IMG/VR virus record: IMGVR_UViG_3300023481_000013
Location: 1 to 23,328 of that record
DNA from: a virus
Direction: 5' to 3' (one strand)
Length of the DNA: 23,328 nt
Each line of letters begins with the position of its first letter. Position 1 is the first letter of the stretch. The notes beneath the pieces are model-generated. The model made no database searches. It was not told the DNA's origin and saw only the letters and a program-made list of their open reading frames with translations. Of the stretch, positions 5,979 through 13,448 are shown piece by piece. The position numbers and the translations under genes were made by a program.

Positions 5979-7403
5979 ATGGTTGAATTCCTGGAGCGCA
6001 TGTTCAGTTCAGTCCGGTCTCAACGCGTGGCCCCCACGAAGACCATTGGCGTTGGGGGTACTGCGGTTTATGGAGGATACGTTGACAACAAGGAGATCAA
6101 TCAGAAGCTGATTGGCCAGGCCCGCTGGAAGACGTTTTCTGAGCTGCTCTCTAACGTCTCCATCGTTGCTTCGAGCGTTCGGTACTACCTGAACCTTTTG
6201 GGAAAGGCAACGTGGACGGTCGTTCCACCCAAGGACTCGGGCCAGGCCGGTGAAGACCTGGCAGAGTTGATCGACAACATCCTCTTCAACTCGAACACGC
6301 CGTGGAGTCAGATCGTTAGGCGCGCCGGGACATATCGAACCCACGGGTATTCGATTCAAGAGTGGACAGCCATGCGCCGCGAGGATGGCTCGATCGGCCT
6401 TCTGGATATAGAGCCACGCGCGCAATGGACAATCGAACGGTGGGACATTGATACCACAGGGACGGTGCATGGTGCTATTCAGAGGAGCCCACAAACCGCG
6501 CTTGAAATCTATCTGCCGCGCACGCGGCTAGTCTACGTGGTGGATGACTCTTTGAGTGACTCACCAGAAGGGCTTGGGATTCTTCGACACGTCTTCCCGA
6601 CTGCCGAAAGGCTGCAAAAACTTGAGGCCTTAGAGGTGGGCGGATTCGAGACTGATCTAGAGGGGATTCCTGTCGCCAAAGCGCCATATTCCACAATGAG
6701 GTCTCAAGGATTGACGGATGCTCAAATCGCGCAACGTGTCGCAACGGTCGAGGAGTTCATTCAGAACAGGACCAAGCAAAATGGGCGCAAGGCTCTGGGT
6801 CTCATTCTCGACTCGTTGCCCTACACTAGCGTAGATGAGGCCGGCACTCCAAGCGCAGCCAATCAGTGGGAGATGGAATTGCTGTCTGCAAGCTCCTCGT
6901 CTCAAGAAGCCTTGGTCACATCCATTCAGCGGATGAATCGAGAGATTGCTCGCAACTTCGGCACCGAGGGTCTCCTGCTTGGCGAGACCGGAGCTGGATC
7001 GCTCGCGCTGTCTAAGGATAAGACGAGTGTCTTCTCCCTGATGGTGGACAGCTCCCTATCCGATATCCGTTGGTCGCTTAAGCGCGACCTGATCGACTCG
7101 CTGTTCGTTCTGAACGGATGGGATCCTGCGTTGAAGCCCGACTTGCGCCCTGAGAAGATTCAGCATCGAGAGATATCCGAAGTGACTGGAGCTCTCGATG
7201 ACATGGCGCGCGCGGGTGCGGTGCTTACTCCCGATGATCCGGCGATCAATGCCGTGCGCGAGCTGCTCGGTCTCCCCGAGCAGATCGAGATTTTGGATAT
7301 CGAAGATGCAGCTCTAAACTCAGGAGGAAACGCCGATCCTACAAAATCTGACGGCCCAGAGGGAGTGCCTAGCGGCGCAGACGACACGTTGGAGGCCGAA
7401 TAG
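5979..7403 (+). CDS. Portal protein (DUF935 / Mu gp29-like)
   Basis: A 474-residue portal protein, the dodecameric ring at the capsid vertex through which DNA enters and leaves. Features of the DUF935 family include an early helical segment (SVRYYLNLLGKATWTVVP), the wing/stem part with SPEGLGILRHVFPTAERLQ, and the later GLLLGETGAGSLALSKDKT followed by a long helix. The acidic, Gly-rich tail (~440-474) may be disordered. ATG 5979 lies 13 bases after the terminase stop, with GGAGG and TAGGG upstream. Its place after the terminase is the usual one. In Mu-like modules the gpF-type morphogenesis gene normally follows directly; here that gene is about 6 kb away, with other genes in between. Confidence 0.88.
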   Translation: MVEFLERMFSSVRSQRVAPTKTIGVGGTAVYGGYVDNKEINQKLIGQARWKTFSELLSNVSIVASSVRYYLNLLGKATWTVVPPKDSGQAGEDLAELIDNILFNSNTPWSQIVRRAGTYRTHGYSIQEWTAMRREDGSIGLLDIEPRAQWTIERWDIDTTGTVHGAIQRSPQTALEIYLPRTRLVYVVDDSLSDSPEGLGILRHVFPTAERLQKLEALEVGGFETDLEGIPVAKAPYSTMRSQGLTDAQIAQRVATVEEFIQNRTKQNGRKALGLILDSLPYTSVDEAGTPSAANQWEMELLSASSSSQEALVTSIQRMNREIARNFGTEGLLLGETGAGSLALSKDKTSVFSLMVDSSLSDIRWSLKRDLIDSLFVLNGWDPALKPDLRPEKIQHREISEVTGALDDMARAGAVLTPDDPAINAVRELLGLPEQIEILDIEDAALNSGGNADPTKSDGPEGVPSGADDTLEAE

Positions 7404-7420
7404 GTGCTTCCGACCGTCCA

Positions 7421-9055
7421 ATGCCTGAGAGCTACCACGGGTCGATGGGAGACGCCTATCGAAATCACATACTGGACCTGCGCGAAGCAGAGCTGGACGG
7501 ACGAGAGTCGGAACTCAATAAGGGGCTCAATGTGGATACATCGGTGAATGGGAAGTTAGCCATGATCCTCACGTGCTTGGCCGCCGTTGGGGGATCTTAT
7601 TTCGTGGCCGGCGGCGGGCAACAAGTCATCCCAGACAAGAATCGAAACATAGCCGACTTGCGTCCGGTTTGGGATGATATTCATGCTGCACAGGTGAGTA
7701 TCGACGCCGCCGAGACGAAGCTGCTGGCATACGTGTTTGAACCTACTCCTGAGCCGGATCCGATGGGGCCTTCTCCGCCGACACCTGGAGCTGCGTCTCC
7801 GAGTTTTGCTGCCGCGCCATTCGCTGACCAGCTACCTCCATTCCCCCACTACGTCATCCCCACAGTCGAGGAGTGCGAGTGGCTTGTGGGCGAAGACGGA
7901 GTTATCCGATCAACTCTTGGCCTCCCTGACGCCACGCCTGGCAATAAAGGCAACGCCGTTGCTAACGCATATCGTGCGAGCATCGCGGCAGGCCAAGAGT
8001 TGCCCATTACGTTTGGGGTCTATGGGAATGCCAAGGAAGCCATTATCTGTGGCATCTACAATCCAAATGGGGATCAAAGCGTCACACAAGAGGATGGCGC
8101 CGGAGGATATGCAGACATTGAGTTCGTGGGTCTCGATCAGAAATGCGAGGTCATCCTGGGGTGGTCGCGGGAGTGGGGCTTCGCCAAGTACATAGGCGCC
8201 TACAACATCGGTCTCCGAGGAGATTCGGACTCATTTATCATTCGAGCGAATCAGGGGGTTGGGAAGCTCATCATCGATGGCTGCTGGTGGCTTGAATCTC
8301 GAAGCCACACTGGAATGCAAATGCATACATCGGGAATGCATATCGATAAGTGGGAGACTCTTGTGTGGCGTCGGCATAAGTGGCGCGGGCAAGAGCCTGG
8401 GTCTCCTGGCATCAACTTGCAGGAGCACTCGGCTTATTTGAAAAGTTCAAGAGGGGTGACATGGATCCTGGAGAATGATCTCCGCGGTGGAAATCGGACG
8501 GGATTTCAGATTCGTCCAGACCTTGGTAATGACGTTCCGATCGGTGACGTGGTGATAGCGTTCAACGTGGCCGATGGATATGGGTTCAACTTTGGAACGG
8601 ATCCTTCTACGGCAGCCGGCGGAGGATGCATTACCGTTTGGAGCAATCCCAATGCCAGGACATTCATTTATGGGAATCGGATCACAAACGCTCGATACGG
8701 ATGCCTGGTTGTGTCTGGCCAGCCGCCCGAGAAGAACCATCTCAACGGCAACGGATTTCCGATCCAGAATGTCTACATTGCCGACAATGTTTTTGAGAAC
8801 AGACAAGGCAATCGATCCCCATTCAGCGTCACCAGTGTCGAACACGCCTACATCTGGGAGAACTTGATCCAGGGTCCGGCCCAGGGCGATGCCATTTTTG
8901 ATTCTCCGTGGGCCCATAGCGTTGGCGCTCCTGTCAACGGGGCTGTGACCATCTACGGCAACTGGTATCAGGCACTTCGCGCGGGCACCTTCAATCCAAA
9001 CGGGTCCAACCAGGTCCCCCTCGATCTCACCTCGTACGCAGAAATCATCAACTAG
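7421..9055 (+). CDS. Parallel beta-helix protein, possible spike or depolymerase-like virion protein
   Basis: A 544-residue protein. Residues 1-45 are charged and helical. Residues 46-64 (LAMILTCLAAVGGSYFVAG) are hydrophobic and could be a membrane or buried segment. Residues 108-146 are a Pro-rich linker. From ~150 onward short strands recur with the Asn/Gly/Ile spacing of a right-handed parallel beta-helix: VVIAFNVADGYGFNFG, TFIYGNRITNARYGCLVV, VYIADNVFENR, AYIWENLIQG, VTIYGNWYQA. This pectate-lyase-like fold is typical of tailspikes and polysaccharide-degrading virion proteins. I cannot assign catalytic residues. ATG 7421 is preceded by AGGTG at some distance; ATG 7445 is an alternative. 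A spike-like gene directly after the portal is unusual; it may decorate the head or neck, or be a displaced adsorption gene. Confidence 0.7.
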   Translation: MPESYHGSMGDAYRNHILDLREAELDGRESELNKGLNVDTSVNGKLAMILTCLAAVGGSYFVAGGGQQVIPDKNRNIADLRPVWDDIHAAQVSIDAAETKLLAYVFEPTPEPDPMGPSPPTPGAASPSFAAAPFADQLPPFPHYVIPTVEECEWLVGEDGVIRSTLGLPDATPGNKGNAVANAYRASIAAGQELPITFGVYGNAKEAIICGIYNPNGDQSVTQEDGAGGYADIEFVGLDQKCEVILGWSREWGFAKYIGAYNIGLRGDSDSFIIRANQGVGKLIIDGCWWLESRSHTGMQMHTSGMHIDKWETLVWRRHKWRGQEPGSPGINLQEHSAYLKSSRGVTWILENDLRGGNRTGFQIRPDLGNDVPIGDVVIAFNVADGYGFNFGTDPSTAAGGGCITVWSNPNARTFIYGNRITNARYGCLVVSGQPPEKNHLNGNGFPIQNVYIADNVFENRQGNRSPFSVTSVEHAYIWENLIQGPAQGDAIFDSPWAHSVGAPVNGAVTIYGNWYQALRAGTFNPNGSNQVPLDLTSYAEIIN

Positions 9056-9057
9056 CC

Positions 9058-9483
9058 ATGGCCTCAGAAACCAACACCTCAGCAATTCTAATGTGCGATG
9101 CCGCTGTCGATGCCATCGACACAGGCGTGGGCACTGCCCTTGTTCGTATCTACTCGGGGGCGATCCCAGGGACAGGCCTGGTGGATGACGCCCTGTCTGG
9201 GAACACTGTCCTTGCTGAGCTGAACATGCCCAACCCGGCGTTCGGCGGAGCAGTGGACGCGACTCCGGGCGCAACGGCAACGGCAAATGCCATCGTTGAC
9301 GACACAAGCGCCAACGCCACAGGGACGGCCACGTTCGCGCGCATTTTTGATCGCGACAACAAAGCCGTGCTCCAAGTGACTGCCGGCGCTGGCGCCGAGG
9401 AGCTTGTCCTCAACAGTGCTGCCATCCAGTCGGGCGCACTCGTCGAGATATTGTCGCTGACCATGACCATGCCGGAGGGCTGA
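9058..9483 (+). CDS. Conserved phage structural-type protein
   Basis: A 141-residue protein starting at ATG 9058, two bases after the previous stop. Its pattern recalls a family common in phage late regions: an N-terminal helix (ILMCDAAVDAIDTGVGTALVRIYSG), a central 'LAELNMPNPAFGGAVD' strand segment, a 'TANAIVDDTSANATGTATFARIFD' segment, and a C-terminal 'SGALVEILSLTMTMPEG'. The sequences above are quoted as I read them; the fold is probably a beta sandwich. The members I know are annotated only as hypothetical or virion proteins. It has many Ala, Thr and Gly residues and no signal peptide. Its position in the beta-rich block after the portal suggests a virion component, but this is inference. 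Confidence 0.7.
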   Translation: MASETNTSAILMCDAAVDAIDTGVGTALVRIYSGAIPGTGLVDDALSGNTVLAELNMPNPAFGGAVDATPGATATANAIVDDTSANATGTATFARIFDRDNKAVLQVTAGAGAEELVLNSAAIQSGALVEILSLTMTMPEG

Positions 9484-9586
9484 TTCATTCTCCAGGGAGG
9501 CACGCTTGAAAGAGACCGGGCGTCGGTCCAGACCTTCATGGAGGGGCATCACAAGAGAAGCCGGAAGCCCAAGGAGGCGACGATCG

Positions 9587-10549
9587 ATGGCCCTGGTTGG
9601 TTTTGAGTCATTTCAAATCGCAGCGAGCGGATCTACAGGATCTCAGACTCTTTCTACGCCTATCGGCGGAGCGACTCCACTTGCTGTGATCATTGAGGGG
9701 ACTGGGGCAACGGTTGCCAACACGGTCACGAATCATTGCAGACAGTTTTGGGGAGGCGCTGACGGGGCAAACACATTTTCGTTTTCCAGCAGATCGGAGG
9801 ATGGTCAGGCCACATCTGATTGCGGCAGAAGGGCATCTCAAAATCTTCTTGAGCTGATCAATACAACGACGAACGCCAATGCAGGCGATGCGACGCTTTC
9901 AAGTTTCGCAGCAGACCAAGTAAACATAACGTGGGGAACAGCAGCAGCGGCTGCCTTTCTTTTGAACGTGACCGTCTTCTATGGCGACCAGCTTCAAGTT
10001 TCTCTCGTGGAGCATAAGCATTCAGGGACAGCAAGCACTCAGACATCCATTACCGGCTTAGGTTTTGATCCGAATCTGGTTATGAGCTGGGGTGCCCAGG
10101 CAGGCGGCGCATTCCCAGCTACCGCAGCAGGGTTCAACCACTGGATGTGGCATCATGGGATTGCGATCAACCAGATAAGCACCATTACTCAGGGCGGGTA
10201 TTCGTCTCGGGAGAGAGACAACTTAGGCATAACCACCGGATCCGGAAGGATCCTGAGAAACGATTCCATTGCTTCTCATTTGACTGTCAGCTCGACAGGC
10301 GTCCCCTCGTTAACGGGGAACCTGTCCATAGATAGCTTTGACCTCGGAGGAATCACTATGTCTCCGAGCGCATCATCCATGTCATTCAACCAGGCATATC
10401 TATGCCTTGATACTGGAGAAAACCGGCTTGCGCTCTCGTTTCAGGACTTAAAGACAAGCACGCTAGGAACAGGCTCTCCGAAGAAGATCACAACCGGGTG
10501 GGTGCCAAGGTCTGGCCGTTTCATTGGCACAAACATAACGGTGGCATGA
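9587..10549 (+). CDS. Predicted beta-rich virion protein
   Basis: A 320-residue protein from ATG 9587, preceded by a near-perfect AAGGAGGCG at 9571-9579. The same frame is open back to a TTG at 9506, which also has a strong site (AGGGAGG, five bases upstream); the 27 extra residues would be Arg-rich (RRSRPSWRG, SPRRRRS), so I prefer 9587. The protein is rich in Ser, Thr, Gly and Ala, with short alternating hydrophobic strands, and with GFDPNLVMSWG and FNHWMWHHG in the middle. There is no enzyme motif. The composition suits a fibre or decoration protein. I do not recognise the family beyond seeing its kind in phage structural modules. Confidence 0.65.
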   Translation: MALVGFESFQIAASGSTGSQTLSTPIGGATPLAVIIEGTGATVANTVTNHCRQFWGGADGANTFSFSSRSEDGQATSDCGRRASQNLLELINTTTNANAGDATLSSFAADQVNITWGTAAAAAFLLNVTVFYGDQLQVSLVEHKHSGTASTQTSITGLGFDPNLVMSWGAQAGGAFPATAAGFNHWMWHHGIAINQISTITQGGYSSRERDNLGITTGSGRILRNDSIASHLTVSSTGVPSLTGNLSIDSFDLGGITMSPSASSMSFNQAYLCLDTGENRLALSFQDLKTSTLGTGSPKKITTGWVPRSGRFIGTNITVA

Positions 10550-10550
10550 C

Positions 10551-11873
10551 GTGGCTATCAATGTCATCGGAACAGGAGCGTCAATTCAGGTAAGCCCGGG
10601 ATGGTTCAATGATTCATCTCCGAACACAGACCTCTGCGTATCTCTTCAGATTCAAGATTCCACCGCAACGAGCGATACAAGGTGCCGCGTTGCTAATGCG
10701 AACGTAACTTGGATCGTTAGCGACTCAGGAGCTCAGGCGTGGTCTGCGCTTGTTAGCACATACGATTCAGACGGACTTCAATTCGATATCGACGATGCGT
10801 CGGGGAGCGATTTCTTGTCGATGGTGCTCTTGCTTGAGCGCGATCGATATACCGGAACTGGGGTTGGAACATTCCCATCGCTGACTGCCGCGGGCACGGC
10901 TCAGATCCGATTCCAAGGTACGGGGACTCCGACTCTCCCGACTCTGACTGCATCGGGCACAGCTCAGGTGAGGTTTCAGGGCACGGGCGTCGCCACCATT
11001 CAGGCGCTGACGGCTTCTGGAACAGCGCAGGTCCGTTTCCAGGCGAATGGAATCGCTATCCTGCCCTCCTTGGTCGCCGCCGGCACGGCCAACGCAAGGT
11101 TCAGTGCGACCGGAGCGGCAATTCTTCCGGCGACGCTCGCCGCGGGCACGGCTCAGATCCGATTCCAAGGAAACGGTGCCGCATCGTTGCCCTTGCTTGC
11201 AGCCACTGGGACGGCCCAGGTTCGATTCCAGGCGAATGGCGCGGCAGTGCTCCCAATCCTTGTTGCCGTGGGCACAGGGACCACCACGTTGGGCACAACG
11301 GGCAACGGGGTCGGCGTCCTCCTACCCATGACGGCCGCAGGGACGGCCCAAATCAGGTTCCAAGGCACTGGGAAGTCCTCTTTGCCTGCAATGGCAGCCG
11401 CTGGATCGGCCCAGATCCGGTTTCAGGGGACGGGGATTGGCGTTTTGCCTTCCCTGTCGTCTGCTGGGACATCGAATGTCAGATTCGCTGCGAATGGCGC
11501 GGGTGTGCTTCCGTCTTTGCTTGCCGCAGGCACCGCCCAGGTTCGATTCCAGGCCACCGCAACCCCTTCTTTGCCAATCCTTGTTGCTGCATCGACAGCA
11601 CAAATCCGGTTTCAGGGAACGGCCTCTGGGGTCATTCAAACACTGATTGTTGCTGGGACTGGCTCGACGACCGTAGCCGCATCGCAGCCTTCAGATGTCG
11701 ATCTGAATGCGAGCGTGGACATCATTGTGGCGATGTCAGCTTCGTATCAAAGCCAAGTCTCCATCGGTTCGAGCGTGGACCTTGCTTTAGAGATCAGCGC
11801 GAGCACAGACATTGTGGTTCCGATCTCAGCCTCCTACGATGAGACTGTGCCCCTCTCTGCTGGATTCGACTGA
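10551..11873 (+). CDS. Virion-type protein with thirteen 21-residue repeats
   Basis: A 440-residue protein from GTG 10551, one base after the previous stop; no clear ribosome site, so coupling is likely. Residues 1-101 form an N-terminal beta-rich domain (SPGWFNDSS to FLSMVLLLERDRY). Residues 102-376 are thirteen tandem copies of a 21-residue unit with consensus GTGxxxLPxLxAAGTAQIRFQ. Residues 377-440 carry a looser repeat (VDLNASVDIIVAMSASY, VDLALEISASTDIVVPISASY). The unit has two short strand-like parts (LPxL, AQIRF) separated by Gly turns, as expected for a fibrous beta solenoid or stack. The stop overlaps the next ATG (TGATG). A fibre shaft or length-variable decoration is a reasonable guess; no adhesion domain is recognised. 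Confidence 0.75.
   Translation: MAINVIGTGASIQVSPGWFNDSSPNTDLCVSLQIQDSTATSDTRCRVANANVTWIVSDSGAQAWSALVSTYDSDGLQFDIDDASGSDFLSMVLLLERDRYTGTGVGTFPSLTAAGTAQIRFQGTGTPTLPTLTASGTAQVRFQGTGVATIQALTASGTAQVRFQANGIAILPSLVAAGTANARFSATGAAILPATLAAGTAQIRFQGNGAASLPLLAATGTAQVRFQANGAAVLPILVAVGTGTTTLGTTGNGVGVLLPMTAAGTAQIRFQGTGKSSLPAMAAAGSAQIRFQGTGIGVLPSLSSAGTSNVRFAANGAGVLPSLLAAGTAQVRFQATATPSLPILVAASTAQIRFQGTASGVIQTLIVAGTGSTTVAASQPSDVDLNASVDIIVAMSASYQSQVSIGSSVDLALEISASTDIVVPISASYDETVPLSAGFD
10854..11678 (+). repeat. Coding tandem repeat, 13 units of ~63 bp
   Basis: Thirteen units of 63 bases (the seventh is 69 bases). Protein conservation is stronger than DNA conservation, so selection has kept the repeat. One exception is a perfect 32-base match, 10887-10918 and 11139-11170, exactly four units apart (252 bases), which points to recent unit exchange or gene conversion. 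Confidence 0.85.
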
Positions 11874-12250
11874 TGGTTGTAACCGGAACCTCTGATTTCA
11901 TCTACGCCGGGAACCGACGGCAACTCCTGTTCACAGTCCTGGACCAGGACGCAGGAGGAAGCACGCCGTTTGATTTGACCGGCTTCTCGGTGACATGGGC
12001 TATGGCCATCCTGTCCGATGGGGTGCCTGTAACTTCTGGTCCGCTGATCAATATTTCAACATCGACATCTGCCGTGGTGATCACAAACGCCGCTGGGGGC
12101 TTGCTGACGGTTACGCTTGATGGAACCCTAACTGCGGCGATTGTCCCGGCGACGTATTATTGGGAACTTGAGGTCACTTCTGCGGCAGGGAACTCAACAG
12201 TGGTGGCGACAGGAACGATGGACGTTCGCCCAAACGTGGATAACACATAA
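11873..12250 (+). CDS. Small beta-sandwich protein, BppU N-terminal-like
   Basis: A 125-residue protein. ATG 11873 overlaps the previous stop (TGATG) and its own stop overlaps the next start (TAATG). The order of elements recalls BppU_N-like phage domains and related Ig-like baseplate/fibre proteins: RRQLLFTVLDQDAGG, then FDLTGFSVTWAMA, VVITNAAGGLLTVTLDGT, and YYWELEVTSAAGNSTVVATG. That is 'DLTGxxVtw', a Gly-turn strand, and 'YyWeLevt.a.G....v.tG'. The match is by pattern only. Such domains usually anchor or connect receptor-binding proteins, which fits the beta-rich block it closes. Confidence 0.6.
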   Translation: MVVTGTSDFIYAGNRRQLLFTVLDQDAGGSTPFDLTGFSVTWAMAILSDGVPVTSGPLINISTSTSAVVITNAAGGLLTVTLDGTLTAAIVPATYYWELEVTSAAGNSTVVATGTMDVRPNVDNT

Positions 12251-13071
12251 TGGTTGACATCATCGTAGGCACAAACAGCTTCGTGACGCTTGCAGAGACG
12301 AATAGCCGTCTTGCTGAGTCAAACCGTGGTGCGATTAAGTGGCTGTCTGTTGGAACTGATGCACGTAAACGATCAATGATCTCTTCGTTTCGTCGTCTCG
12401 ACAGACAATTGTGGAACGGGAGTCCGTCTGCTGTTCAGGTTGTTGATACGATCGTCATCAACGGCGCTGGCACGGGATGGGCTGTCGATGATGTGGTCAC
12501 AGTGGACGGAGGTGTTTTTGGCAACCAGGCCGAGGCGGTTGTGACGACGATCTCTGGATCCACCATCACTGGCCTTCGACTTTCCAACACAGGAACGTAC
12601 ACGACCACTCCTGGAGCGACTGCTGTTACCGTTTCGGGTAATGGATCGGGGGCTACGGTCGATCTCACATTTGTAGCGCAGTCAGTTATTTGGCCCCGCA
12701 CTGGGATGGTTGATTGCGACTCTCAAGCCATCGGGTCGGCTATCTACCCGGATGATTTGCGTTTCGGTCAGATCGAATTGGCATTTGAAATCAGTCAGGA
12801 CGCCACGCTCGAAACCGCTGGCGGCGTTGGATCGAATTTAGCGCAGCTCAAGGCCGGAAGTGTGGACTTGAAGTTCTTCCGGCCGACCGGCGGAGAGGGA
12901 GGTGTTGGGTCTGACCCATTCCCTCCTGTGGTGATGGAGTATCTCAAGTGCTACCTCAGTGGCGCCTCTGGTAGCCGTACAAATGCTGCATTCGGGTTCT
13001 CTTCTGGAACAGGCGGAACGTCTGCCGTTACTGACTACCCGGCCAACTTTGGCCTAACGGGTGGACTCTGA
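12250..13071 (+). CDS. Head-tail connector, DnaT-like, with an inserted beta domain
   Basis: A 273-residue protein. Residues 1-60 (VGTNSFVTLAETNSRLAES, ARKRSMISSFRRLDRQLWNG) and 146-215 (SVIWPRTGMVDCDSQAIGS, IYPDDLRFGQIELAFEISQD) match the two halves of the phage 'DnaT-like' / gp6-type connector family: 'vGtNSyvtlaeA', 'rk.alI.atr.lD...w.G', 'WPRtg', 'iP..v..A..ElA'. Between them, residues ~64-144 are an extra Gly/Thr/Val beta domain (INGAGTGWAVDDVVTVDGG, LRLSNTGTYTTTPGATAVTV) of a type common in phage fibres. The connector would sit below the portal and help close the head. The TAATG and TGATG junctions at the two ends suggest coupling with both neighbours. Confidence 0.75.
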   Translation: MVDIIVGTNSFVTLAETNSRLAESNRGAIKWLSVGTDARKRSMISSFRRLDRQLWNGSPSAVQVVDTIVINGAGTGWAVDDVVTVDGGVFGNQAEAVVTTISGSTITGLRLSNTGTYTTTPGATAVTVSGNGSGATVDLTFVAQSVIWPRTGMVDCDSQAIGSAIYPDDLRFGQIELAFEISQDATLETAGGVGSNLAQLKAGSVDLKFFRPTGGEGGVGSDPFPPVVMEYLKCYLSGASGSRTNAAFGFSSGTGGTSAVTDYPANFGLTGGL

Positions 13072-13448
13072 TGGGCGTTCGCATTGCAGGGGTTGACGTG
13101 GCCGCACTAGTCAACGCGAACATCTCCCCTGCCCTGGCGGAGATACCCGTCACGCTGACGAAGTTCACCACGGGAACGCGCACCGCTACTTCGGCAAGCG
13201 CCGGCACCAACCCCACCAGCCAGAGCGCGACCGGCGTTGGGCTCATGGAGGATTATGGCGTGAATCAGATCGACGGCACGCTCGTCCAAGCAGGGGACCG
13301 CAAGGTGCTCGTTATCGCGGAGAGCCTTTCGCCTAAGCTGGTGCCGGATACCGGCGATCAGATCAAGATTGAGGGGATCACCTTGATCGTTGTGCGTGTG
13401 ACTCGCGATCCAGTCGGAGCGACCTACACCTGCCAGGCGCGCGGCTGA
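13071..13448 (+). CDS. Head-closure / neck protein candidate
   Basis: A 125-residue protein starting at ATG 13071 (TGATG overlap) and ending in another TGATG. It has an N-terminal helix pair (VRIAGVDVAALVNANISPAL), a Thr/Ser-rich loop (residues 32-55), then a small beta-barrel-like half with QAGDRKVLVIAESL, DTGDQIKIEGITLIVVRVTRD and a final TYTCQARG. 'D.i...G....V..V......ATY.cqaRg' is usual in phage minor head-tail joining proteins (stopper class). Its place between the connector and the gpF-like gene fits. It probably plugs the portal after packaging and gives the tail a docking surface; this rests on the family pattern and location. Confidence 0.65.
   Translation: MGVRIAGVDVAALVNANISPALAEIPVTLTKFTTGTRTATSASAGTNPTSQSATGVGLMEDYGVNQIDGTLVQAGDRKVLVIAESLSPKLVPDTGDQIKIEGITLIVVRVTRDPVGATYTCQARG

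Noticed and set aside
8447-9307. 286-codon minus-strand ORF
   Set aside because: It is antisense to the beta-helix gene, rich in Arg/Pro/Leu, and has no recognisable domain; a shadow of the plus-strand frame.
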